Below, in pieces: positions 11,273-23,251 of a DNA stretch of 64,000 bases. The translations under genes and the position numbers were made by a program. This DNA is from Cryptomeria japonica (lineage: Eukaryota; Streptophyta; Pinopsida; Cupressales; Cupressaceae), in the NCBI RefSeq assembly GCF_030272615.1, contig NC_081409.1:528112291-528176290 (forward strand), written 5' to 3'. The notes below the pieces were generated by a model that ran no database searches, was not told where the DNA came from, and saw nothing but the letters and a program-made list of their open reading frames with translations. Position 1 is the stretch's first letter, and each line of letters begins with the position of its first letter.

Positions 11273-12778
11273 TGTAGCATAGGAAATCGGAAATCATCAC
11301 AAGCAATTCAATATTAGTCATAGCTCAATCACAAAAGCTCAAATGCAATGATCAATCCTAATTACATCCAATAGAGATATGAAAACAAGATATTCAAGAT
11401 CGAAAACTTAAGCAAACCAAATGCAGACTTGAATGTCTCCTTTATGTGGGTCCATTGTCCTTCTTTCTTCTTCAAATAGCTTTGTTGTGGATCTCACCTA
11501 CTAGTGCATACACATGAGATGAAAGCAAGTAGACAAGATAGTAGCGCAAGAATACTCGAAGCATGATTGATTCGACAAAGTGATTAGTCTTGATTGAAGA
11601 AATTCATCCAATTTATAGATAAATTGGAGAAAAGACAAGATTAGCATGAAATTGATATTAGAGGCAATTGATTTCAAAATGGCAAAATTGAGTTGAAGGA
11701 AGAAGGTTATGACACCTTCTATGTCATGAATTATGACATATTGCCAATGCAAAGGTTAGAGGACTAAAAGCCTATGACATCTTGCTATGCCAATAGTATG
11801 ACGCATGAGAAATTCATGCTTCCACCAAAGCACAAAAATAGGGAGAACTAGAGAAAAATTAATTAGGTGGAAATTAAATTTGACAAATTAGAAAATAGGT
11901 GGAAATTAGGAATTAGGAAATTAGAAAATGAGGAAATTAGGAATTAGGAAAATTAGAAAATTAGGAAATTAGGAATTAAGTGAATTAATTAACATTTTTT
12001 CATGTATTAATTTAATTCACAAAAGAGGGAGGAATTAATTAGCCAATTAAATGAACATTTAATTGCGATGAGAAGACTTAGGATAAATAAACTATTTAAC
12101 CTAGAGGGAGAAATGACAAACAAGGTTAAATGAATAAATCATGAAACCCTAGAAGATGAATTAGAAATGCAAGGATGACAATTAGGTCTTGATGTAAGAT
12201 TGATTTGATGTCGATTCGATCATGATTTTGAATTGATAAATGATTTGATTGATAAATGCGCCAATTTACGAGGAATAATGACAAATTGATCCAAATTGAC
12301 ACGATTGAGAAGGACGACAATCGATGACAAATTGATCGCAAAATGACAAAATTGAAAATGATAACGCAAAACGACAAGATTGAAAATGATAACGATCGAT
12401 GACAAATCGATCGCAAAACAACAAGATTGATAAGAGGACAACGATCGATGACAAATCGATCGCAAATCAACAAGATTGATAAGAGGACAAAACCCTAATT
12501 AGGATTAACGATGTCCAAAATAATGACAAATGAGCTTGCACATTGATGCAACAGGATAAGATTGACCAAAATCATGACTGAAGATTGTTGTCGACAAGAC
12601 CAATTTCGAAAGCGAGACAACTGAAGAATGCAGAAGAAGGACTCGATGCTCGCAAATGATAAAGACCAAATGCGTGACATAGGAGAAATGTTAATGCGAC
12701 GCAAAAACCCTAAAATAAGACAATGCGTAAATGTTAAAGTATGACTCCGCAAGCGTTGACCATTTTTAGGTGTCTACA
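11273..12778 (-). repeat. 3' LTR of the LARD-like element (complete, 1506 bp)
   Basis: On minus it begins TGTAGACACC and ends CCTATGCTACA, so it has TG...CA termini. From about 11575 to 12778 it matches 18680-19894 almost base for base, including a run of 'ggaaattaggaatta' repeats and a GATCGATGACAAATCGATC-type tandem array (12300-12480). The polypurine tract lies immediately outside at 12779. Confidence 0.8.
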
Positions 12779-12792
12779 TTTTGCCCCTCTTT
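12779..12792 (-). promoter_or_regulatory. Polypurine tract of the LARD-like element
   Basis: On the minus strand AAAGAGGGGCAAAA abuts the LTR start TGTAGACACC, which is the expected plus-strand primer position. It fixes the element's orientation. Confidence 0.7.
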
Positions 12793-13141
12793 GAGACAAT
12801 GCGATTTTAAGCGTTGTTTCAAAGAACAATAATGAAAATGCCCCAGACAATAACAATGACATATGCATGCCCCCTCGAGGAATTGGCTGGAAACATGTAG
12901 AAAAGAGGCCAATTGGTCGATAAAAATGATAGGATCGAACGGACCGACAATCGAAGATTGGATGCATGAAGGACAAACAAAAGAAGACGCCAAAGACCGC
13001 GACCAACATAAGATGGATAGGGTGCATGTCCATCTATGCACTGACAAAGATCTATAAATGAGGCAAAGAGAGTGAAATTTGCTCATTTGCACTAGCCAAA
13101 GAGGAGAATTTGTTGCTCTGGAAAGGGACACTTGCAGAGAG

Positions 13142-14570
13142 ATGGCGAACATTCCAATGGCAGATCACCTCGGAGAACGTGTACACACATTCAGACGATT
13201 GGACGATGTGGGAGCAGCGGTATGTATCTCAAAAACCCATATTTTCAATTTCATGAATTTGACTTGCTTGCGGGACATTGCGGGGCCCACAGGGAATGCA
13301 AAAACTGTCTTCTGTGCTTGTGTAGGGTGAATTCTGCACTTGTGTAATGTCTTATGTGCTTGTGTAAGGGGACACAGGCATAGGTTATGTGACATAGGTG
13401 CAGGACTCATCACACAGGCGCAATTGTGCAGTGTAAACCCTAATTTGGTCAAAAAACATCGTGCAAATGATCCGAAAAGGGGGGATAAGAAGAGGATAGG
13501 TCAAAATAGATGAAAAACACCTTGATGTGGACATGAAATGAGGAAATGCAACCCGTAGGAGCAAACCCTAAAACTGACAAAATATGCCCCAATTGTGATT
13601 CAGAGTCGACAGTATCCATTGATCACATGGGAGAACCGACCAGACTACTTCATGTTACGACATAGACTCAGGAGCACGGACAGAGATACATTAGCAGGAC
13701 TTGGGATATACTATATCACATTCATGCCCGAGATTAGGGCAAACACAGGACTGCTTACCGCATTGGCAGAGCGATGGCATTCAGAGACCTCCTCTTTCCA
13801 TCTGGCGACTGGAGAGGCGACTGTGACACTAGAGGATGTATGGCGTATCCTCCGTATTCTGATTCATGGAGAGATGGTAGAGTATGACCCAGTGACAGGG
13901 AGAGATGCGTTGTGCAGATTATTTGAGTGCGACGCAGATGATCTGGATATCGTAGAGAGGGAGATCGGCTGGGAGACCATGGCATCAGAGTATGATCGAC
14001 GATATGTGGTGATAGCAGTAGTGATAGCATGAGCCAGGTTCAGGCGAGCATGAGGCTTTGCAGGATATACCCATAGAGCCGGAGACATCGAGGATAGAGG
14101 AGATGGAGATGTGTAGGGCTACCATAGCGAGTCAGCATGATCATATTGCGACATTAGAGAGACAAAATTCCATCTTGAGGACAGAGCAGGATCAGTTTAG
14201 AGCGGAGATAGCCAGACTCACAACAGCTCAAGATACAACAATAGCTCAGGCATAGCGAGAAGAACAGAGAGTCATTGAGTATATTGGGTCGATTCGGGAT
14301 GCCAGTGCACGTGAGATGGCATAGATGTTGGTAGAGACCAGAGAGGAAATACGCCATTGGAGGACACTATATGAGAGTGCAGTTCCACCAGAGCAGAGAG
14401 CAGCTTCATATCGGGCACGATCGAGGATAGAGAGAAGGGCACGCTCTCGGAGGTCATTGAGCAGCATGGGGGTGAGTGGACCTATGAGACCACCACAACC
14501 AGGACCAGGAGGGACATCATCTGCGAGACATGGTAGGGATGAGGAGGACAGAGGGAGCACCCAGTGACAG
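13142..14570 (+). pseudogene. Plant mobile domain (PMD) gene, internally deleted, antisense to its host element
   Basis: Exon 1 (13142-13219, 26 codons, starts MANIPMADHL) ends at a GTATGT donor. Exon 2 starts after GATTCAG at 13604 and reads SRQYPLITWENRPDYF. It continues with ERWHSETSSFHLATGE and VTLEDVWRIL, the core PMD signature (ERW..ET.TFHL..GE.T.TLED). A stop at about 14030 follows GWETMASEYD. The next coding-like block (14058-14567) is a heptad-rich segment (ATLERQNSILRTEQDQF) and an Arg/Ser-rich tail, broken by two in-frame TAG codons. Compared with the copy at 31849-34380, the middle of the PMD domain and the acidic region are missing. PMD proteins (MAIN/MAIL type) act in silencing and transposon biology; this copy cannot encode a full protein. 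Confidence 0.75.
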
Positions 14571-14579
14571 AGGCACATG

Positions 14580-17020
14580 CTCCTTAGGACAGAGACAGAT
14601 GTAGTTTGACATTATGCAGTCAGCCTGCGGGCCATACTTAGGATAGACAGTCCAATTTTGTACTCCGATATTATTTGGATATATGATATGATATGCATCG
14701 ATATGATGGGATGCAATGTGTTATGACTGATAGTTATTTTCCATGTATGGATGATGTATGCACTGTTTATGAACTATTATGGAACATGTATGGATGTATT
14801 TTTTATGTATTTTTGATGCATTGATAATATGAAATGGATAAAATGCTTGATGTGAGGCTTGATGTAATGCAAATGTACTAGCCAATGAATGTAGGATGCA
14901 GCATATGTGTTTGGGGAAAGCGGAGCACTAGATCAAACTGACTATCCGAACTGATGGAAGAAATGTTAGTAAGAAGAAAATGAGACAGAGGATAGTTAGA
15001 GACGAAGAAAAACTTGCTTTCAGTAATGCACTTTGTAGGTGAGAACCTTTATTTTAATGTAGCAAAACGGATGCGTAGCATCATGGCATGGAAGGCCAGA
15101 GCTGAAAGGCAACCCTTTTTGCAAAAGACAGACACATCGCAGACAAACAACAATCACAATAAAAAGAAAGGGACCACGAACCATCCCGATCACTCTAAAT
15201 CACTCAGTGACATCATCGAGCAACATAGGAACATGATCGAAGCCAAAGATAAACAGTAAAAAGATAAGATGCACAAATTTCAACAAGTCAAACAAACATC
15301 TTGATCTTCATTGTCAAAAATTGAAAGTGCTGATAGGACGATCATGCTGTCTGGTTTTAGGACATGTGGTACCCCGTCTAAGATAGGACACAGTCTGGTT
15401 TCGAGCATACCACACCCTGTATAAAACCCATGATAGTAGTGACAAGGACAAATCATATTGATGCTGACGTTTGATTGATATGACAATTGTGATCAGTTTG
15501 AATGTCTGGTTTGATTGAAAAAGTTCATCTGTTTAAGCGTGATTTCATTAAAGCACAATGTGTGATTGCATGTCATTGGAGGGATGCTCAATGATTTGTC
15601 TTATGCACAAAAGGGATATTTTTTTTTTTTTGTTTTTCTTTTCGAGATTTTACAATTTTTTTGTGTTCATTTTTTTCAGGACTGTATTTGATGTTTAGGG
15701 ATTTTTTTCAGGACATTTTTTTTATTTTTAGAGATTTTTTTAGGACATTATTTGATTTTTAAAGATTTTTTTCAGGACATTTTTCGATTTTTTAAAGATT
15801 TTTTCAAGACATTATTTGATTTTTAAAGATTTTTTCAGGACATTTTTCAATTTTGTAAAGATTTTTTTAGGACATTTTTCAATTTTTTATGATTTTTCCC
15901 CCAGTGTCTAGAAAGGCAAGGAATATGATAGGTGAATAAATAGGGTTTCTGAAATGTTGGTGGATAGAGGGAAGACAAAGGCCTTTTATCATGGAGACAA
16001 TACAGATGCAATTTCCAAGGGCTATTGCGTGATGGGACAAGAGACTGGATATGACAATGTAAAGCAGTGACATGGCATGAGGGACATGTCAAGAGATTTT
16101 TGAAACCATGTTTAAATTTTGCATCCTTATGTCATATCAAGATCAAGGAATGAAAAAGAGTGTATGGATAGTGATAAGATATGGATAGGATAAGCAAGAC
16201 CAAGAATGGATAAGGGACATGGACTGAAGGTCGGGGTAGGATACGGGATAGTGGCAGAAAGTTGCAATAAGACATGGAATATGGATGAAAGGTTATAATA
16301 AGCAAATGGATAAATGACCAAAAGCTATGATGGACTAAAAGCTGCAAACAAGATGCTCATGAAGATCCTCACCCTTGTCAAGATCAAAGGTGGAAAGAGG
16401 AAATTGGACATGAGGGACGATAGGATATGAAGGGTAATGACATGGTATGATAGGATAATGAAGGGCAATAGGATATGGAGGAAACCTGCCCCCAAGTGTG
16501 GTGTGCAAGAAGTTCATAAATTACGCATGACGCCTGTTTGCCAGGTTTTCATCAGGGTACTTGCCCAAGGCGCCTGTTTGCCAGGTTTTCACCAGTGGAT
16601 GAATTATTTTTGCTTTACGTTTTTTTTTTTCTTTTTTTTTCACTTTTTTTTTTTTGGATCATATTTTGACTTTTTCAATAGAAGGTGGACACATGATAGG
16701 GGATGGAAGAAGGACTCAAGCGTCTTTTTTTTTGGATAGTAGCCTTGAAAAAAATGGACCATGACCTTTTAAAAGTATGCTCAAAGACGTTGGTAGGATA
16801 AGGACATGGAAAAAGGGATGAAACTAAGGCGAGGATTTATGCAAAGGATGGGATCAAAGGGATCGAAGGATGGAAAATATGCATTGGATAATGAATAGGG
16901 TATTGGAAGAATTGGGCTTTAGTGGATGGAAATGTTGGCAAGATCGACATTGGCACACACCTTGAGGAGTGGTGGATTGATGGAGGAAAAATGGATCTCA
17001 GATTGTGAGATTTGGATGGA
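14580..17020. other. Internal non-coding region of the LARD-like element
   Basis: There is no recognisable pol domain on either strand. It contains a tandem T-rich array at 15610-15895 (listed separately) and a directly repeated 'gcgcctgtttgccaggttttca' block at 16530-16590. The TG/GA-rich composition of 14640-14900 and 16100-16980 looks like decayed element sequence. Confidence 0.6.
15610..15895. repeat. T-rich tandem repeat, period roughly 35-70 bp
   Basis: Units of the form 'gattttttcaggacattttt(c/g)attttttaaa' recur about seven times. It is plain low-complexity expansion inside the LARD-like element. Confidence 0.65.
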
Positions 17021-17028
17021 GGAATAGC

Positions 17029-18540
17029 TTAGGATTTTGGGACATAAGGGCCCAAAATGGATGAAGAAGGTGATGGAGGAACAAATTTGAGAGGGTTGGA
17101 TGGAGGAATAGAAATTTTGGATGCCAAGTTGGATTTTTCCTTTTGTGCTTCAAGAAGCTGCTTAGGGATCCACATGGTTTTTGATTTTTCACGCTTTTGT
17201 GGTTCCTTGTAGTGCATTGCTTGCACAAGGGATTTAGGAACCCATATATATTTTGACTTTTCTTTATTTTTCTCAATGGGCCTTTGTGGCCTTTTGGATA
17301 TTTCTTTTTCTTTATAGCTCATATTGTTCTTTGTTTTGACATGTCGATTATATTGGACATGTTGATCCTTGAATACATGTGGATTTCTAGACTTATGACT
17401 TTTATACTTGGCATCCAAATTGCTTGGAGGGGGAAAGGAATGCATGGATGGATATGAATGAAATGGAGTTCTTTTGGATTGATGAAATTTACTCAAGGAT
17501 GTGTGCCTTTGCTAACCTTGCATAGAGGACGAAGGAATATAAGGACCTAAGATGGATGGAAGGTGTGATGGGGAAGGTGTATGTTTTGATTTTGATGGAG
17601 GGATATCAACATCTTGAGAGTGAGTTGTGTAGACATTACCCTTAAGATCTTCTTTGACATGAAGGGATTCTTGCTTATGGAGATCTACTCCTTTGCCTTT
17701 ATGAATATCTTGACTTGTAGGATACTCTTTTCTTTGGGAAGAAGACGCGAGTCCATTATGAGGTGGATATGATATGAGAGAAATAATGAGATCATGAAGT
17801 GAATCGGATTGCACCAAAGTGGAAGAACCCATTATGCATGTCGAGGGTTCATGAACATCTTGCACTGACACATTAGAATCATGAGGAGGATTAGGATCAT
17901 GAGGGGGACTAGAATTGTGTAGTGGACATGGTTCAATGACAGGCTCTTCAAGAGATGGAATGGGAGAAATAATGGGATCATCAAAAGAAATGCGATCTTG
18001 GAGTGGATATGCTGGATTAGGATGTGGAGATGGAGGAACAAGTGGATCTTGTGGAGGATCTGAAGGAATGATAGGGTCTTGACAAGGAGGAAGATCATTG
18101 GAATCCTCTTTAAAGTTGCTTTGCTCTTGACTTTTAATGGGATCATCGGAAAGGATGGAAGGGATATTTGGAATGTCAATGTGATTTGAAAGGATATTGT
18201 GTTCTTGGATAGAATGGACAGGAATAATGGAATCATTGTCAGTGTCTGGGGAAATGGGATCCTGGTCAACAATTGGATGGGATGATAAGGTTTTAGGATC
18301 TTGATCTTGATTTTCTTTAGGACTCATTTCTTCATGCTCTAAATTATCCTCTTGACATGGGGTTGGACTTTGGATATGCATGGAGGATTCTAACAAGGAA
18401 TCAATGATTTGGCATGAAGGGGATGCACTTTGAACATTTATGATGGATTCTGGCAAGGAATCAATGCTTGAACATGAGGAAGAGGGACTTCGAATGGGGT
18501 CCTCTAAAATAGGTAATGGCAATAAAGTGCATGGTGGCAT
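17029..18540 (-). pseudogene. Ser/Pro/His-rich ORF of the LARD-like element, possibly Gag-like, one stop
   Basis: Two open stretches (18540-17512 and 17496-17029) are in the same frame and separated by a single TAG plus five codons, so this was one ORF of about 500 codons. It also stays open upstream of the first Met, toward the truncated LTR. The N-terminal two thirds are Ser/Pro/Asp-rich with repeated DPI, PHDP and SPS patterns. The C-terminal part is basic with two related motifs, YIWVPKSLVQAM and MWIPKQLLEAQ. ILGPYIP and ILGPYVP mark the ends of two internal repeats. By position, next to where the primer site should be, it would be the gag-region protein. I see no capsid domain or zinc knuckle and do not recognise it. 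Confidence 0.5.
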
Positions 18541-18679
18541 TGGGTCTTGTATTTCTGAAACATGACAAGGATGTGCATCATGAATTGGATTATCTTGGCA
18601 ATCAATGATGGATAGCCCTTGGATAATTGCATCCTTGGGTGTATTATTATCGATTCGAAAAGTGATTCATTTGATAATG

Positions 18680-19893
18680 TGATTAGTTCGATAATGTGAT
18701 TAGTCTTGATTGAAGAAATTCATCCAATTTATAGATAAATTGGAGAAAAGACAAGATTAGCATGAAATTGATATTAGAGGCAATTGATTTCAAAATGGCA
18801 AAATTGAGTTGAAGGAAGAAGGTTATGACACCTTCTATGTCATGAATTATGACATATTGCCAATGCAAAGGTTAGAGGACTAAAAGCCTATGACATCTTG
18901 CTATGCCAATAGTATGACGCATGAGAAATTCATGCTTCCACCAAAGCACAAAAATAGGGAGAACTAGAGAAAAATTAATTAGGTGGAAATTAAATTTGAC
19001 AAATTAGAAAATAGGTGGAAATTAGGAATTAGGAAATTAGAAAATGAGGAAATTAGGAATTAGGAAAATTAGAAAATTAGGAAATTAGGAATTAAGTGAA
19101 TTAATTAACAATTTTTCATTTATTAATTTAATTCACAAAAGAGGGAGGAATTAATTAGCCAATTAAATGAACATTTAATTGCGATGAGAAGACTTAGGAT
19201 AAATAAACTATTTAACCTAGAGGGAGAAATGACAAACAAGGTTAAATGAATAAATCATGAAACCCTAGAAGATGAATTAGAAATGCAAGGACGACAATTA
19301 GGTCTTGATGTAAGATTGATTTGATGTCGATTCGATCATTATTTTGAATTGATAAATGATTTGATTGATAAATGCACCAATTTACGAGGAATAATGACAA
19401 ATTGATCCAAATTGACACGATTGAGAAGGACGACAATCGATGACAAATTGATCGCAAAATGACAAGATTGAAAATGATAACGCAAAACGACAAGATTGAA
19501 AATGATAACGATCGATGACAAATCGATCCCAAAACGACAAGATTGATAAGAGGACAACGATCGATGACAAATCGATCGCAAATCGACAAGATTGATAAGA
19601 GGACAAAACCCTAATTAGGATTGACGATGTCCAAAATGATGACAAATGAGCTTGCACATTGATGCGACAGGATAAGATTGACCAAAATCATGATTGAAGA
19701 TTGTTGTCGATAAGACCAATTTCGAAAGCGAGACAACTGAAGAATGCAGAAGAAGGACTTGATGCTCACAAATGATAAAGACCAAATGCGTGACATACGA
19801 GAAATGTTAATGCGACGCAAAAACCCTAAAATAAGGCAATGCGTAAATGTTAAAGTATGACTCTGCAAGCATTGACCATTTTTAGGTGTCTAC

Positions 19894-19894
<1 letters not shown>
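18680..19894 (-). repeat. 5' LTR of the LARD-like element, truncated
   Basis: Matches 11575-12778 to its end at GGTGTCTACA. The outer ~300-400 bp (corresponding to 11273-11575), and with it the primer binding site and leader, are missing. The join lies in short 'gtgattNNttcgataat' repeats at 18660-18700, which may have mediated the deletion. Few differences from the other LTR suggest a recent insertion. Confidence 0.75.
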
Positions 19895-19952
<58 letters not shown>

Positions 19953-19955
19953 GTT
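19895..19955. repeat. (TA)n(TG)n microsatellite
   Basis: Short TA run followed by about 20 TG units. It is the right-hand continuation of the TA tract at 11250-11272, separated by the LTR insertion. The inverted equivalent in the right arm lies near 26570-26600. Confidence 0.8.
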
Positions 19956-22560
19956 GTCGACATATAACAACCTTCTCACATACACGTTATGGGCCACTTG
20001 CCACAAATTTCCGCCAACTACATTGCCCTAAAAACTTTGGGAAATGAAGTTTTTTTGAGGCATTTTCATTGTTTTCTCTACCTTCAATTTGTTAATATAC
20101 TCACTGTAAATAATATTACCAGACATACACTATATTACTTCCAATAAATTTCATATGATAATAACATCAACATCATTCAATCATTAGTCATTTGACAAAT
20201 GAATCTGCATCTTAATACAATATCTGCATTTATTTTTTCATCATTTATCTCAATGACATTGAGGGTTTCATTTCAATGACCTGTCTCTGTATATATATTT
20301 ATACAAGCACACACAATAGCATTTTTATTTTGTTGAAAGATGTTCAATGATGGAATTGTTCAGTATCTAATAGAATATCAGCAATATCTAGTTTTCAATC
20401 ACATCACAGTTATATATTTTACTCCTGCATCTCATGCTTTTAGTTTGTCTCCTTGTTATATACAATTTCAAGTTCTGTGCCTATATGGTTATTGTCCATA
20501 TCTATGTATACACATACATATATATACACACATACATATATATGTATATGTATATATACATGTGTACATGTACATGTATATGTATGTGTGTATATATATA
20601 TACAATGTATATGTATATATATATGTATATGTATACATGAAGAAACATACACAATAGCATAATATGTTCTATAATGATGGTTGTTTCAAGTTTTGTGGCT
20701 ATATGGTTATTGTCTATATAAATGTGTAAATGTATATGAACAATAACCATATAGCCACAAAACTTGCTATAATCAACAATAGTTTCCTTATTTAAGGGCG
20801 CTCATTCAGATTGGTACACATTGAATAACTAAATTCCTTCTACAGTCAATGTTAAATGTTATAAATCTTTCAATTTAAATTATATTGTTTTCAGTAAACC
20901 AACATTTCTTTCAATATAGTCACTGTAAATAATATTAACAACCATATTGGATGTCCAATGATGGTTTATGCTCCTTCGTAGCTGTATTATGCTTTGTAAA
21001 TTGATGATTTATTTGTATGTGGTTTACAGTTTCATTTCAATGCTCTCTTACAGTTTAATGTGCCTATATGGTTATTGTCCACACACACACATACACACAC
21101 AATACATTTTTTTTGTTCAAAGGTTTTCAATGATGGATTTGTACTCATTGGTACATGTAGAAATGGATTTTCTTTTTAATCATTATAGTGTGAACTTGAC
21201 TCCACTTTATTTGGTTCATTATAGTGTGAACTTGACTCCAAATTATTTTCTTCATTATAGTGTGAACTTGACTCATTATAGTGTGAATTTGATTCAAGTT
21301 CTTTGCTTCATTATAGTGTGAACTTGAGGGCTTATAGTGTCAACTTGACTCCACATTATTTGTTTAATTATAGTGTGAATTTGACTCATTATATTGTTTC
21401 AACATGCATATATAGTGTGAAATTGACTCATTATAGTGTGAACAATTCAAAGCATAGAAGAAAACTGAACAATTTGAAGCAATGGAGGACTGCATATTTA
21501 ATATGACATGACCGACTGTTTCCCACAAAAAATCAAATTTGAAAATAGATAGCTACCACAATCGAATGCATTGCACATTAGAATTATATTATAAGACATA
21601 ATTTTCTATGCCACTTTTATTACAATCCAATTCATTGCATATTTCTGAGTTCTGCAAATTCCCTTTGCACATTCCTTATGTAACTATTTGTTTGCAATAT
21701 GTATGTATGTATATGTGCATATGTGCAATTCTATGTACATGTGCATATGTATGTAGGTGGATATGTAATTGTATGTACTTATGCATTTGAATATGTATGT
21801 ATGAATGTGTAAGGATTGTATGCATGTTGTCAAATGTTAAATACAATCAAAAAGTTGTTCTGCATTCAATAATGTATGGATGATTTGTTGTTATAACGTT
21901 ACACTACCGTCGATTATTACTATTTTTTGCAGGCGTGCTAGAACATCGAGGGAAGAACCATACTTGTGGAAGATCATCATATCAATGTAAATGTGTTTAT
22001 TAACACACTTCAATTCTTTGGAGATTATGCCTTTAATGCTTACATTTTATATTAATTTGTGTAGATATCTTAGGTAGTTATGCATTTCTTATTAAATGTA
22101 TTTCTTAACACACTTTAGTTTGTTTTGCATTTTGTTGTGATTGTTATGGCAGACAATTACAAACACGATAAGGAGTCACTATGTCGAAGACAACAAGCCT
22201 TCCTCTCAGGTAAAGTCAATATGACTTTACTTTGGCAATGATCTAGTAGACAATGCAATTTGTGATTTGTTTACATTTCAATTTGTGAATTGTTTATGTT
22301 TCAATTTCTAAATTGTTTATTTTTCAATTTGTTTAAATTCCTCACTTAGTTCATATGGCTGCAAGAAACACACTTAGTTAACATTAGAAAAAAATCTAGT
22401 AGAAAATGCATTTTGTGAATTGTTTATCTTTCAATCTTCTCTTTGTGGGACTTTACTTTGGCAATGATCTAGTAGACAATGCAATTTCTGATTTGTTTAT
22501 GTTTCAATTTGTTTAAATTCCTCACTTAGTTCATATTAATGCAATAAACACACTTAGTTC
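19956..22560 (+). repeat. Continuation of the left inverted arm, mixed repeats
   Basis: 19960-20350 is inverted relative to 26150-26580 (shared 'gtcgacatataacaaccttctcacata', 'gggaaatgaag'). 20505-20640 is a TA/CA/TG microsatellite. 20790-21080 carries another copy of 'ttggatgtccaatgatgg'. 21430-21680 is inverted relative to 27150-27390 ('gcatagaagaaaactgaacaat'). No gene is recognisable; open frames in the microsatellite (for example Tyr/Ile/Met-rich ones) are artefacts. Confidence 0.6.
21175..21440 (+). repeat. Tandem 'cattatagtgtgaacttgactc' array
   Basis: About ten imperfect units, 20-40 bp apart, share TTATAGTGTGAA(C/T)TTGACTC. The right arm lacks this expansion. It is an arm-specific tandem amplification. 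Confidence 0.75.
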
Positions 22561-22570
22561 ATATTGATCA

Positions 22571-22747
22571 AAAGGAAGTGCCCTATTTAAAAAAAAAATC
22601 AGACAAAGAATTGTTTTATAGTGCCTTAAAAGATATTTTGTTAGATACTACCAACAGGGAAAACTTGGCAGCTAACAAGATATATTGTAAGGCACTAGAA
22701 AATAGTTCTTTGTCTAGTGCCTTTTTACAAATAGGACACTTCCTTTT
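22571..22747. repeat. Foldback element, ~75-bp arms
   Basis: Arm 22571-22644 ('aaaggaagtgccctattt ... ttttgttag') pairs with arm 22672-22747 ('ctaacaaga ... aataggacacttcctttt') around a 27-nt loop. It looks like a hairpin MITE. It lies on the 3' side of the transposase gene. Confidence 0.7.
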
Positions 22748-22822
22748 ACCATTTCGATGCAATGACCTAGTAGACATATTAGACACTACAATTTATATAT
22801 GATGAATACAATCTGAATACTT

Positions 22823-22929
22823 ATAAGTGTTCAAATTTCTCACTATCAATAGAGGACATATTAGTGGCATTTGAATAATCAAATGCCACTGATATGGCCT
22901 TTTTGGTAGTGAGCAATTTGAACACTTAT
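22823..22929. repeat. Foldback with 4-nt loop, ~51-bp arms
   Basis: Arm 22823-22874 ('ataagtgttcaaattt ... ggcatttga') pairs with 22879-22929 ('tcaaatgcc ... caatttgaacacttat') across ATAA. The long, nearly uninterrupted stem resembles a young inverted duplication or hairpin MITE. It is the second such structure within 300 bp. Confidence 0.75.
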
Positions 22930-23251
22930 GTGGCCTGTTTTGATAGTGAGAAATATATGAGATCAGTTCAACTGATATACGAGAAATATCACATCACAAA
23001 AAAAAAACATATGAGATTTACAACAACACCATCAATTCATTGGAATATCCATCTAAGATATTTGAAAAACAACGGAGTTCTGAAAACATTACAAAATATG
23101 GCAGTATGTCATTCTATAATCAGATCACAGTTATATCGAAACTCAAAATCTGCTCTTCAGAGGGCTCACAAAATATAATTGATCATAGACTCAATTAATT
23201 CTCCATATGGGTATTAAATGGAGGAGGTGTCACAAATCCAACCCCAACAGA

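Larger units (their letters stand above)
11273..19894 (-). mobile_element. Non-autonomous LTR retrotransposon (LARD-like, no pol) with antisense PMD gene
   Basis: Two long direct repeats flank the unit: 11273-12778 (complete, TGTAGCATAGG to GGTGTCTACA on plus) and about 18680-19894 (lacking the outer ~400 bp). Read on the minus strand, a purine tract AAAGAGGGGCAAAA (12779-12792) directly precedes TGTAGACACC, so this is the 3' LTR and the element runs on minus. The flanking TATAT on both sides is consistent with a 5-bp target duplication but lies in a TA microsatellite, so it is weak evidence. The internal 5.9 kb contains a Ser/Pro-rich ORF (17029-18540) and a PMD gene on the opposite strand (13142-14570). 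There is no protease, RT, RNase H or integrase, so it must rely on another element. Confidence 0.8.

Noticed and set aside
12126-12473. Ser/Ile-rich minus-strand frames with repeated CHRSLSS, and their copies at 19242-19589
   Set aside because: They translate the GATCGATGACAAATCGATC-type array inside the LARD LTRs; duplicated only because the LTR is.
20340-20662. Tyr/Ile/Met/Val frames on both strands
   Set aside because: Products of a TA/CA/TG microsatellite.
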